From Nephromyces sp. MM_2019 (taxonomy: Eukaryota; Apicomplexa; Aconoidasida; Nephromycida): 48,079 nt of DNA. Below the pieces are notes generated by a model. It was not told where the DNA came from. It did no database searches and was given only the letters and a program-made list of their open reading frames with translations. Location of the stretch: positions 1,071 through 49,149 of the forward strand of contig JADHZB010001154.1 of NCBI GenBank assembly GCA_015657535.1, in the 5' to 3' direction. Below, in pieces: positions 34,173-45,022 of the stretch. Each line of letters starts with the position of its first letter. The stretch's first letter is position 1. The position numbers and the translations under genes are program-made.

Positions 34173-36733
34173 TAAGTAGATCCTGTGTATATTTTGTGGT
34201 ACTGATGAATCTTAGCTTATACTTTCTTAATAAAAGCTAGTTTCACCACAGATGAGAACCTATTCACGCAGTATTCTTGCGCTAAAATACTCTAGCAGGA
34301 CCACTTCATAGCAGTCTGACGACCCTGAAAAACTTCTCCTCGCTTTTTTTTTCAAGCAGAAAGAGTACATATTTTTAGGATTTCAATACCCATTAGCCAG
34401 ATTTGCCTTTTCGAAATGCTCATTTGCTGTCCGAATTTTTTTATCAGTCCCTAGTTAGAAAGCAAGAAACGAATACCTGCGGCTGCTAAATTGGGTAGTG
34501 CTACCAAGGGCAGATAGGCAGAATTTTATAATTCCCGAGCTGCAATCACTCAGTAGCCCTCAATCATCGTATGCCACCATTTCCACCGGGCTTCCTCGAT
34601 CGCTGCGATAGCAGCTTTCAAGTTCTGCTAAGTAAGCAGCTAGAGAGAATCCACTCGTCTGAAACTCAGTCGGCGCGCAGGTATTCTTATTGGTGCTATC
34701 AAAATCAAGTTTAAAGGAAGTTCATTTTTTTGGGTTAGTCCTAAGATAAGCGAAGACACATCAAAACACGACTGTAATACGGCGAACAGCCCAGATTACC
34801 CTCTCCTGAAGCTAAAGTAGCCCTACGATTCATCGTCTTTGCATTGTTATTAGCCAGGAGCACTAGCTGTAACTTAAACTAACATTGTTCTTAAGGACGC
34901 TACTACACGCAGTTATACATGAAGTGCACATTCATGACACTTTCTGCCGCTAAATTTTTGTTGGTTCTCTCGCGCTGTACCGCTGGAAGTTGCTCACAAA
35001 GCAGCGAGGCAGAGAGAACATAATATGCGCTGCTGCTCTAGACTCCTGTTTTACAATCAAACTTTTACCAATTAAGACAATATAAACATTTCCTCTGATG
35101 TGGTGAGTCAATTCTATACCAGTCACTTATTTTGTTGCTAAAATCGTGAGAAAGTTGCTACTACAAAAAGGAAGCACGGTTACGGATGAACCTTTGCTTC
35201 TTTTGAGGCAAGTCGGCGCAAGAGTGAGTTAATGGTTATTCCAAAAACCTGCAAGAGGTGAACACATTAGGGAATACCTTGAAAAATCAAAAAGACAGGC
35301 ACCTATCGGAAGCAAGTACAATCATAACTTCTGCTGAAACGTGTGAAAATTTCATGATAGATATCTACGCCAGAGTTTGAAATTAACCAGTTCCGCCGAT
35401 AAATATAAGATACCCAATGATAGAGATACTTATCCTTCAATGGAATGTACGCATAAGTTAGTGAGGACAGAAACGTGTACATTCCTCATTTTATAATTTA
35501 AACGAGTTGGAAAGGGGACAAAAAATTATCTAATTCGTAGCCCAACAGGAAGAGGCCAGCATTAATTTAAATATAAATAATAGATAGCAGCTAGCAATGT
35601 AGGAAAGAACGCATTTTGTCATCAGTAGAGTCCCTTTAATAATAGTGTTATTTTGTTACTTTTAGTGCACCGAATAGCACTCATTGAAGTAGGAACATTA
35701 GAGAAATACCTGAAATAATTTACTTTGATCAGTACAAAACCTCAAACTAGTTAGGAAACACTCTACCTGCCTTGCTATCATGCAGTATATTTGCCTTTGC
35801 TAGTGATTTAGACAAATTTTATATTAAATCTTTTGTAGGAGGGTTTTTCAGGTCCGGGGCGAAATTAATCGGACAGCAGACTAAACAAAGGGTAATTCCT
35901 CTTTATTAACATAGAGTGAGTCATATCTTAGCCTGAGAAACATGCCAGCTAGTATATGCTACCTATTAGACAATCCATAATTGCTTGCGCATCGAATGAC
36001 ATCCATCCCGACATTTCGAATACTCACCCCCTTTAATAGAGCGACCCTCACTATTTCCCGAAACTTCACGTAGGAAAAAAAAAGATGTTCAAAAAACACT
36101 AAAAACTGTGTACACAGAATATGAAATAACCCGCGACTCTTCAAAATGGCTTTTGTTATGCACACAAGACAAACTCAATACCGCTGAGAATTGGGAATTA
36201 TAATTCCAGGACTCACACACAGTAACTTGTCGGTTATGTGGAAGAACTCAACGTCACACAGGAGGCTAACGTGCAACTGAAATCAGCGTGCAGTGCATAC
36301 TAGCCTCGTAAATAGCACAAAATCAAGCGAAGAATTTATGGTAGTTGAAGCAGTTATAGCCACGATACTCCAGAAATATCCACGAAGAGTAAAACCTAAA
36401 AAAAAATTTATCTTGTCTTCAAAGCACTCCAGAGAGTGTCCAATATTATGCAAGGATAAAAACAGAAAAGCTCATAAATTGAAAGTATTGTGTGAAGCTT
36501 AACCGTTGGATATACGGTTAAGGGCTGAGCCACTTAAAACAGCTCTATATAACAATAGCGCTCTTTCTAGAGCTTAACGTTAACAAATGCATAACCAGCT
36601 TCTAAAGATTAATTAAGGAATTCCAAAGAAATTATCTGCTTCAGATTCTCGCCCTTAGCCGAGAAAGTAAGCCTTCCAATTGATGTAGAACAAACCAGAG
36701 TGGCATATTCTCTCTTTCATTCCCTGAGCGACC
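34173..36733. other. ORF-poor stretch, one small exon candidate
   Basis: On the minus strand, 36063-36028 is a 36-base segment (FREIVRVALLKG) between a strong acceptor (a ten-T tract, then cctacgtgaag) and a gtgagt donor. I could not link it to neighbours. An open frame at 36293-36502 (+) is Lys-rich with no motif. Nothing else resolved. Confidence 0.33.
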
Positions 36734-36915
36734 TTATCTCTCCAGATTGATTCTTTGCCCAAGATTCGCGTACAAGACAGCTTTAAGGGAGCTTATCTCA
36801 TTGGCTAACTCAAAAAGCTTCATTTTGGTTTCCTCCAACTTGTTAGCCTTCCTTAGCTTTTCGTTTTCAATGAAGTCCAAAACTGTCTCCTGCTGGCTTG
36901 CCATAAAGGACTGCC
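36734..36915 (-). CDS. PFDN4: PFDN4 exon 2
   Basis: Acceptor atgataattcag; completes Gly, then QSFMASQQETVLDFIE and the C-terminal coiled-coil helix to a TAG stop. The frame also runs upstream of the acceptor, but that part does not match the family. Confidence 0.93.
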
Positions 36916-38285
36916 CTGAATTATCATAAAAATGTTCCGTGCAAGCAAAAACATTGAAATTATACTTTACCATCTCCACGAAAAATCATCGCAAGAAAAA
37001 AGTATAGGATAAAAAAAAGCAAGCCAAAATCATAAATAAGCATGAATAAAGAAGAAAGCAGTGGCTGCAGATATGAGTAGCATCATTTTCAACTTTTGAA
37101 TCATGAACCTGCATTTATCTTCACATAGAAATGGCCAGAAAATAAGATGGTGTAGGTTGAAGCCAAACAGAAGATATTTACAGAGTCTTCTACCACTAAA
37201 TTTTCTCACGCTAATAACATTTCATACTTTACCAGCCTAACAAAAGTTCAAATTGTACCATAAAAAAAACTTGTTGCATAAAGGAGAGGATGAAAAATTT
37301 AAGAAAAGTTCATTTGCGAAGAGGTATCATGTGAAAATCTAAAATCTGATTGCGTTGACGTTACCTCAGACTGTATTGCACCATTCATAATTTTACCCAC
37401 AAGCATCAATTTAATGTAATCCCAAACACTGGTTTAAGCTATGCATCACTAAATAAGCATGAAAAATATTAGGAATTGAAAAACTAAAAATTTTATTTAA
37501 TAACAGAAATTATATCAATATTTTATACATTAATACCATAATATTATTTTTCTAACAAAACATAACATAATCTCAAAAATTTTTATATTCTGAAGCAGTA
37601 AAAGCAAAACCTAAAAAGTCGTATAAGATTTTACAGACTGTCTATACATAGAATTGATACTATTTCCTTTTAGTAAGATAATCTTATATTAGTTATTGAT
37701 TGGAAATTCTAGTAGAAACTTTTGGACAGCCTCTGAGGATCAGTAGTGGATGAAATATACAGAGATATCCGTGTTGCTAAATCCACCGTCCAAACAGGGG
37801 CACAGAAAAGGCGAGGTCCATCATATTCATTAGCATAAACTAATTTGCAACTATACACAATTTATGGTTCTATAGCAAGAACTTTTCACATGTGGACATG
37901 ACGAAAATAGTAGATAGAAATCATGTGTACAATGTATTGTCCATTAAAATTGTATGGCATGATTCGTATAAACGCATCTGATGAATGCACAAAGAAGTTT
38001 TAGATCGAATTAACTGGGGTGACATGAAATTTGGATCTATGAAGCAATAATTGAAGTACCAATCTTGATAAGGATGCCGTCATCTTCCATAACTACAGTG
38101 GCTTCCTCCTCTGCATCATCCAGAGAAGAAATCTCAGCTTCAAGAGCAGTCTGTAGGACCGTCAATTCAGAGACCTTTGAAGTAAGACTGCTAAAACGGC
38201 ATATGTTAGTCTGATCCTGCAACGTTATCTCCACATCCAGGTCCTTCTGCACACCGGCTGCGGATGACACCTTGGGGCTAGTCAT
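36734..38285 (-). CDS. PFDN4: Prefoldin subunit 4
   Basis: Prefoldin is the six-subunit cytosolic co-chaperone that hands nascent actin and tubulin to the CCT chaperonin; subunit 4 is one of its beta-type subunits. Two exons on the minus strand, 38285-38060 and 36915-36734, join in phase 1 to give 135 residues, the usual size (human about 134). The order is: a variable N-terminus; DVEITLQDQTNICRFSSL (family DVxVTxEDQxxINxF); a first coiled-coil helix; the hairpin around DDGILIKIGQSF; SQQETVLDFIE; a second coiled-coil helix; and the hallmark end LKAVLYANLGQRINLE. The intron is 1144 bases, from a gtactt donor to an aattcag acceptor, and the Gly codon is split. The next gene upstream on the same strand ends 446 bases away. 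No defects are seen. Confidence 0.95.
38060..38285 (-). CDS. PFDN4: PFDN4 exon 1
   Basis: 75 codons plus one base from the ATG at 38285; ends ...ILIKI and the first base of a Gly codon, before gtactt. The apparent continuation to a stop at 38037 is intron. Confidence 0.93.
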
Positions 38286-38731
38286 ACTGAACGTCTCTTT
38301 AGCCCAAAATTTGTGCCAGTCAATGGCTCAATTAGTGTACCTACCGCTAAAGAAAGATAGCTTATGTTGAAATTAGCTTGCTTAAAATAGACAAGGAGGA
38401 GCCGAGCACAAAATATGCAAACAAAAATTTATTTCACGCTGATCAATAGGACCGCCTCAAACATTGCATGAGCTTGTGACTCAGGTCATAAGACTATCAT
38501 AATCAGGAAATGTGCATAAACTTAATATAAATTAGTGAATCGGTATAAAGCTTGATAAAAGCAAGAGAAGTTTCGAAAAACTTCACACTGGAGAAAGCGT
38601 CCTTCTATGCCTTGAACAGCGGTGAACCGCGCGCGGGTTTTGAAGAACTGAAGAAGTACATTGATGGGCCACCCACTTTACAGGGTTCACTCACTACGGG
38701 GGTTGTGGATTGGTGTGTAGACTTTTTTGAT
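38286..38731. other. Intergenic spacer, presumed PFDN4 promoter
   Basis: 446 bases between two genes on the minus strand. No TATA-type or other element can be named with confidence. Confidence 0.45.
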
Positions 38732-40225
38732 TTACAGCTGGTGGGTTTGTACACCTTGAGCCTCCCTCAACACTGGATCCTAGCAGAAAAAAAAGGTGCG
38801 AGAAGCATGAATATTGCAATTGAAGAAAGCAGTCAGCATCCTAGCTATTGTCAGGCCTTAATTAGGGCAGTAGGCGCAGCATGAAGGAACAGCAGCATCC
38901 CGGTGACGGCGTGACCAAGGGTCGCACCCGATTATCCGTGCCTTACCAAATTAACAGCTCCATTCAAGTAGCGGAGTGCTGTTAGTTTTCCTTCCCCAGG
39001 TCTGGGAATTTGGAGAGCTGCCACAGTGATGGTGGCATGTTCATTTTCTATAGAAGCTAGTTTTCCGACGTTAATTGACCTTGCATTAGACGAGAAGCAA
39101 TAGATGGGTAGGCACATAAAGGTAAAAGAGCGTTCAGCAGCAGTGAATAAAGCTTATCAGTTTCTTCTACATTTAGAATTTTTCAAACTAGCAGCACTAC
39201 CAGCTGAACCCTACCGAAAATCTGCACAGCTCACGCATATATTGAGTGCAATCAACCCGTAATGTCGGGAAGATCATCTGGGGTAGCAAGCAGCTATTGC
39301 ATCATTCTAGGACATATCATTACAGCTTGTTGGAGTAGCCATTATTATTAGATTATGCACTCTTTTTTTATGGATTCGTAATTAGGTATTCCTCAGCCAC
39401 GATGTCAAACTTTTTGGCTTACTGGAAACCCGCTAAGACAAGTATTTTGTTACCTGCTCCGATGTAGAAGCTTAGTCTAGAGTATGGAAATAGTAACTTT
39501 AGCGGACTATCATCTGTTGAGGTTCTGGTGATGATGGCAACTTGACTATTCCCTGTGCTCAGAATGGATATTATACTAGAACGAGCAGTGGCTCCTCTAA
39601 AATTTGCTGACAACTCATTGTCTTTATTATTTGATGCTGCAATAAGATTCTACATGCATTTTTTCCCAAATGAGAGCAGAAGATTTTTTTTTTCCTAGAA
39701 AAGCCTATTTAAGAGCTAACAACTCTTGCAAAATCGGTATCGCCTATGACCGTTTGTAGTATTGCTGCAAATGTTCTTAATGATATTTATGCTACCAATT
39801 TTGATACAGCTAAGGAACCTGATTTACAGACGTGCAAACGCCTTATTTTTTGTTTCCAATATATATAGTTTCATTTAAATCATCTAATAAAACCAAGCAA
39901 ATAACAAAAATACATGTCCTACTTCCGTTCCTTTTTTCACTTGCCTTTCTAGATATAATAAACCTATTGAGCGATAATATTTGCCATTTTGAGAGTTTGG
40001 AATTTCAGGTTGTTTGGTAGTCACTAGTCCGTTATGAATTGGTAACTTGACCGATAAAAGTAGCAAATTATCGACTTGCAACAATGCATGCAAAGCAGGG
40101 TAGAGCACAATGTTTGGTCCTTTTTCGTGAAGTTTGGCTTCCAGCTATCATGGTGCGTTACATGTGCTTGTCCTACTACTGGATGGAGGAAGGGGTACGG
40201 GATATGTATCTCCTGTGCTCATCAT
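38732..40225 (-). CDS. Unrecognised five-exon gene, 189-residue product
   Basis: Five minus-strand segments join in phase from ATG to stop: 40225-40162, 40074-39964, 39636-39423, 39079-38947 and 38779-38732 (570 bases, 189 codons plus TAA). Donors are gtaacg, gtttat, gtaagc and gtaagg; acceptors are ttgttgcaag, cttattgcag, tctaatgcaag and tttctgctag. The product starts MMSTGDTYPVPLPP and contains LLLLSVKLPIHNGLVTTKQP, ISILSTGNSQVAIITRT, PLKLLFPYSRLSFYIGAG and ATITVAALQIPRPGEGK. It looks beta-rich and soluble, with no signal peptide or membrane helix. I recognise no family. A long plus-strand open frame at 38549-38884 overlaps the last exon and is probably its shadow. The model rests on splice signals and phase, so individual borders may be wrong. 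Confidence 0.5.
38947..39079 (-). CDS. Exon 4 of the unrecognised five-exon gene
   Basis: Donor gtaagg is strong. Begins by completing a Gln codon from exon 3 and encodes SINVGKLASIENEHATITV and onward. Confidence 0.5.
39423..39636 (-). CDS. Exon 3 of the unrecognised five-exon gene
   Basis: The best-supported exon: acceptor cttattgcag, donor gtaagc, 71 residues worth of coding-like sequence including TSTDDSPLKLLFPYSRLSFY. Confidence 0.52.
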
Positions 40226-43200
40226 ATGCTTGTTTACGAAATTACTAGCTTACTAATAGTACTGCATTGGATGAACTGCATCGTCAAGTTGTTGTGATAC
40301 TACATTAGGGTTACTCAGCGGCTTCAAAGCTGTTAAATTTAAGCATATAACAGGTGTAGCATGCTCAAATGTAGGTCCGATAATTTGAGCAAACGTATAA
40401 TTTTGTCCCTTCTATGATTAGATAATGCATTCATATCCTCGAAGAAATTTTATTTGCCCATGACGTTTAAATCCTGACAGATGCCATTCGTGGTTCGATA
40501 TATTTTTCTACAGTCCGAATATATCAGATAATCGGAATAGTTTTATTTCGCCAAGGAGTGCATTCAAGGCAGAGTTATATTGAATCTGCACCTTGATGGA
40601 ACTGCGAGCAAACCTATTTGGTTCAGGCTTTTTAAATGTAATTTATCATTGAGCACTTGGCTATGATACTTTCAAAAGCATCATACGCAATTTTAGCTTC
40701 AACTAGGTTTTTCCAAGGCGCAGAAAAGTGGAGGGGTAGCCAAATACTTGCAGTTTCTCGAAACATTACGTAGATGAATAGAATGACAACTTGAACAAGG
40801 GAAGGTTAAGCTGAAGCTACAGAATGATAGGCTAACAATATGCTAGTGCTGGATGTCTGACTACGTACGGAACACTCCTGATAAAGCTATCAGATTCAAA
40901 AGCTGAACCAGAAAGCAAGTATTTCCAAAGTATGATGTATTAGAAAAGCATCACCTTAATTTAAAAAAGCTGAGTTTAGACTTATGCTTTATTGCGAAGT
41001 ACATCTGATTTCACGAGCATACAAACATGTGTTTCAACGGGTTGGCAGAAATTTTTGAGGAAGGCTTAATTTTTAGGTAAATTTTGTCGCTATCTTTCTT
41101 TTAGCCATTTTTCGAATGCATCTAAACAAGGCAACGTTGACCTAGAAGGCTAATAAAATCTGCGAAGCATGAAGTACCGTATGAAGATGTGAAAAGATCT
41201 GGGGTAATGCGCCGGGTGATAAGCAATCAAGGTTCCCGCATTAGCACGCTATGCCCAATTTTTTCACTGGGATATAGGAAATGCAGGTTTTACATCAATA
41301 CGTCTACATGGAGGCTGGTCATGCCTCCTCAGTATAACCAAGCAGCTGACTCCTCAAACTTCAATAGGTTTTTTTATCCGCTTTTTACGTGTGGACATAT
41401 AGGCTACCATTCAAGTGCTTTGGAACTCGGGACAAAATTTTTTTTGGCGTAATTTTGTTCTTTCTTTTGAGGTAAAAAAAGCTCCCACTGTTTTGTTCTA
41501 GTGAATCTAATATGCTTCACTGCTACTGTGTATATTTAAGCGTGTAATCCATCATTTTTCCTTCACTTAACATCTCAAATAATAATGTGAAATGGAGATG
41601 AAATAATAGAAAACTAGTTTGGTAGCCTTGCCTTGCGGTTATAAAAAATGGTATCCAACGCATGTATTGGTCGCTCGCTAGTTTTAACCATCTGCTGAAC
41701 ACGTGAAATCAGCCTTGAAGGATTATCTAGGCTTACCTTACCGGTAGAGAGCGCTAGGCTAAGATGCGAAACTGGTTCGTAAATAGGGTATTTAGCTAGT
41801 CGTCTAAAAGCATACTAGCAGTACTATTATCTGGTGATAAAGTAGTATGTACCAAAAGCGTCGCTTCCTCTTACGGGAATAACGTGTTGCGGCATGGAAT
41901 CTATTGGAAGGACAATGGCTGCTGAGTTTTGCTCTTATCAACCATCTGGCTCCTAGCAAACTTTAGGGAAGAGTTCCTTGCTTATGAGCACCCTGTTTTC
42001 ACTATAAATTTTTTCATCACGCAAACAGGTGGAAGAGTACTAAGTGTAGTATGCGGCTCGGAAAGCCCATTATTACCAATAGCTCATCAGCTTGTGAGTT
42101 AATTTGTCTGAGCGATGTAATTGCACCATTTTTGCAGAAGTTGGCTGTTTGTGGTAGCCTAATGCAAGACTCATATTGCATCGTAGGCAAGAGTGATATA
42201 ACGCCTATAGACTTATCAGAATAAATATAAAAATTAATGCTTCATTTATTATAAGCTAACTTGCTATCTACGAGTTAAAAAAACTGCATGCCTGCGTGCT
42301 CATTCAGCCCATGTAGATATTGCAGCATGACTCTGGTGTGCAATAATGGTTTTACAACAGGAAAATCTGCATTTTGGAAATTCCTTTTTAACCCATAACT
42401 ACGGTCTAAAACGCCTTCAAAATAATGGGAGCAACAGTAAGGTTAGAAGCACATAATTGCTGCCGCATAACTAGCGCGTTATTCTCACCCATTCTCAAAC
42501 TTTATGTGTTTCGAACAGCGCGGAAAAGCTGATCACCGGCATTACCACAAGCCTTAAAGAGGATACCTTGCTTTCAACTCTATGCTTATATGATGGTAGC
42601 GGCCTTGAAAAATGGAAGAACCTCGACAAGCAAACTGTTAATACCTCTGATTGCTAGGCATCCATGAGCAAAACATAAGCAACTAATACACGTGGAATAC
42701 TGAAACGGTATCGGAAACAGATCATAGGCGAATGCTAGAGCTAATATCGCCGTTGTATATAGTGAAATTAATGAGTATGCAAAGCCAAAAAAGGTACAAT
42801 TTTTCCAAGTAGCTGCAGGTCAATTGGTTTTTTGGAGATTCTGTATAGTTGCAAGCTTGCTCAAGGTGAACCTGCTAGCACACTACGGTTAGTAACTTGA
42901 TTCAGAAGCATGAGGGCCCCTGCTTTTCGGCGTATAGAAATTTGAACTTATAGAAAATCGATTATCAATCTAGAAAATACTTGGGAAAAGAGGAATTTTG
43001 GGCTAAATTCAGTCATCCCAGCTTTAACGGAGACTTTTTCTTTTCGTAACAAACAAGTATATGCAAGTGGGCTCCATAGAATGGCATGCTCTGGCAATAG
43101 AGCTAGGAGGAACCGAGCAACTAATGATATATTCCTTAAGTGGGTGAGAAAAAAGAATACTTGAGCCATTAATTTTTTAACGTCATTGCATATATATTAA

Positions 43201-44749
43201 TAGCTCATAGATGAAACTGTAGTCATTTGTTTCCTTAAAAAAGAGCCACTAGCAGCGTAAGAAAAAGCATATAATAGAATAGCCTGTTGGCGCTCATTTG
43301 ATATAATAATGCACTCCTGTGTAGCAGTCATAGCTAAACGCACAGAGAATGTGCTGGATGCACGAATTCTCTTTTATGATGACTACGGATCACTTTATAG
43401 CCTCAGGCATACAATCCTAGTTAGAACAATATTGTTACACAAGAATACCAATATGTGATAATTTTATCATAGGCGTGAACGAAAACAGATTGATGATGCT
43501 TGAATTTCGAAATTATTTTTGTTTTCTTGAGTAAAGTTAAAAGCTTCAGTGAGCACTATTGAAGTAGGTCAATTTTATGCAGCTTTTCTTGCCTATGACA
43601 AGAAATTGCAGCAAGAAGGAGATGCCGTTTTCCCTCCGTCATCTTTATGGTTTTATTTATCTTTAATTTACCAAAAAAAATCTCTTAGTGCAATGTATTG
43701 CTAGACTTCATTACACTAACCTAGATAGCATTTTAGGAAAGGCAGCTCAAGTGTAATATACTTCTTTACGAGACAGAGGCAGGAAGAAAAGCAAAATTTT
43801 TTTTCTTAGGAGGGTAGTTAGAAAATTAAAACAAATATAATAGAAAAGATGGGAATTGTAAGAATTTTGTTGAGTCAATAACTAAAACTTAGGGTATATT
43901 TTGCATAAGTTTATGCCTCCTTGAATGACTTTATACAATATTGTGCGATTTAAAGAAAGCCTTCCTTCGGAAAAATTACTTTTTAGTCACCGAGACAGTC
44001 TTTCCTACGTTAAAACAAAGTTAAATTATAAATAGCACACTTGCTGCTACAGGTCAAAAATTTCAACGAGAATTTATAGAGCAATAAGCTTTTCGTCGCA
44101 TTGATATGAATAAAAAAACTTAAGCAACTAAAGGAAAGTTGTGACCTGAGACCCACTTTGGCGATAAAATTCAAGCTGCTTATTGGTGCACTAATTAAGA
44201 TCTGTGCGGAGATCAGCTTTGACGCTTAAGCTCCGAAAACTAAGAAAAAATTGACAATTATTTGAAGCTAAAAGACAACAAATATGGTATCTTTCTGCTT
44301 TTTTATAACACGAGAATTACTATAAAATTTTGATAAAAAAATTATCATTTATCGGGAGTTAAACAAAAAGTTTTTATAAAAATTGGGTAGATAGAAGTAG
44401 TTTAATTTTCATTTTAAAAATATTTCTCTGTTTTTTTTAATTTTTCAAGCGCTTAAGTGACTGTATTCTTATGTGCTACAAATTTGATTAAGCTTCATGA
44501 AAGGCCTGTTTCATGTTTTTCTACCATTATTCTATCACATCAAATATTTTCTTACTTTTGTTTTTTTGAGTTTTTATTTTTTTAACCCTAAACTATGTAC
44601 ATGAAGGTAACAATCTCGAACAAGTCAAAAAAGTTTTTGAGATTTAAGGTGATCAAAGCTTTAAAAATTTGACTTTTACGGACCTGATTTTTTTGGCCGG
44701 AGACATCCAATTGTATATTTTCAAAAAAAATTATGTCTTAATTTCTCAG
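40226..44749. other. Long intergenic or ORF-poor stretch
   Basis: The promoter and any 5' exons of the cyclase gene should be here. An open stretch of about 104 codons ends at 41452 (+) with no ATG start or motif; this length is expected by chance in a window this size. No tandem repeat stands out. From about 43.5 kb the DNA becomes markedly more A/T-rich, as in the cyclase introns. Confidence 0.4.
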
Positions 44750-45022
44750 GATAGTAAGTACACTGGTAGCCAATCTATTACACATGACTGGAGGTGGCTA
44801 AGCGTGCAGTGCGAAAGAAAATTGATAGAAGCTACCAATACCACCAAATTAAGAAGAATAAAAAAGTTTTTGCAACGGACGGATGAAACACAAGAAGTAT
44901 CTTACGACGTGGCAAAATTTTCTTGTTTTGCTCCTCGCACAATACTGGAAGCTATTGCTGACAAAAGGATACACCATTCTGATGATTTTGATATAAAAAT
45001 TGAAGAATTTGACGCCGCAGTG
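44750..45022 (+). CDS. Adenylyl cyclase exon A
   Basis: Acceptor cttaatttctcag, donor gtgcgt, 91 codons in phase 0. Ends EEFDAAV, running straight into MFCDASGFT of the next exon. Confidence 0.85.

Noticed and set aside
38549..38884. Plus-strand open frame of 111 codons with a segment resembling retrotransposon reverse transcriptase/RNase H linkers (FEELKKY)
   Set aside because: No ATG and no catalytic motif. It overlaps a phase-consistent terminal exon on the other strand with a much better acceptor. The resemblance is about eight residues.
39423..39636. Urease accessory protein UreD for the unrecognised five-exon gene, suggested by SPLKLLFP
   Set aside because: The expected GGG(L/I)V.GD motif and the following TTQ segment are absent.
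41141..41452. Plus-strand open frame of about 104 codons
   Set aside because: No start codon, no motif and weak splice borders; several frames this long are expected by chance.
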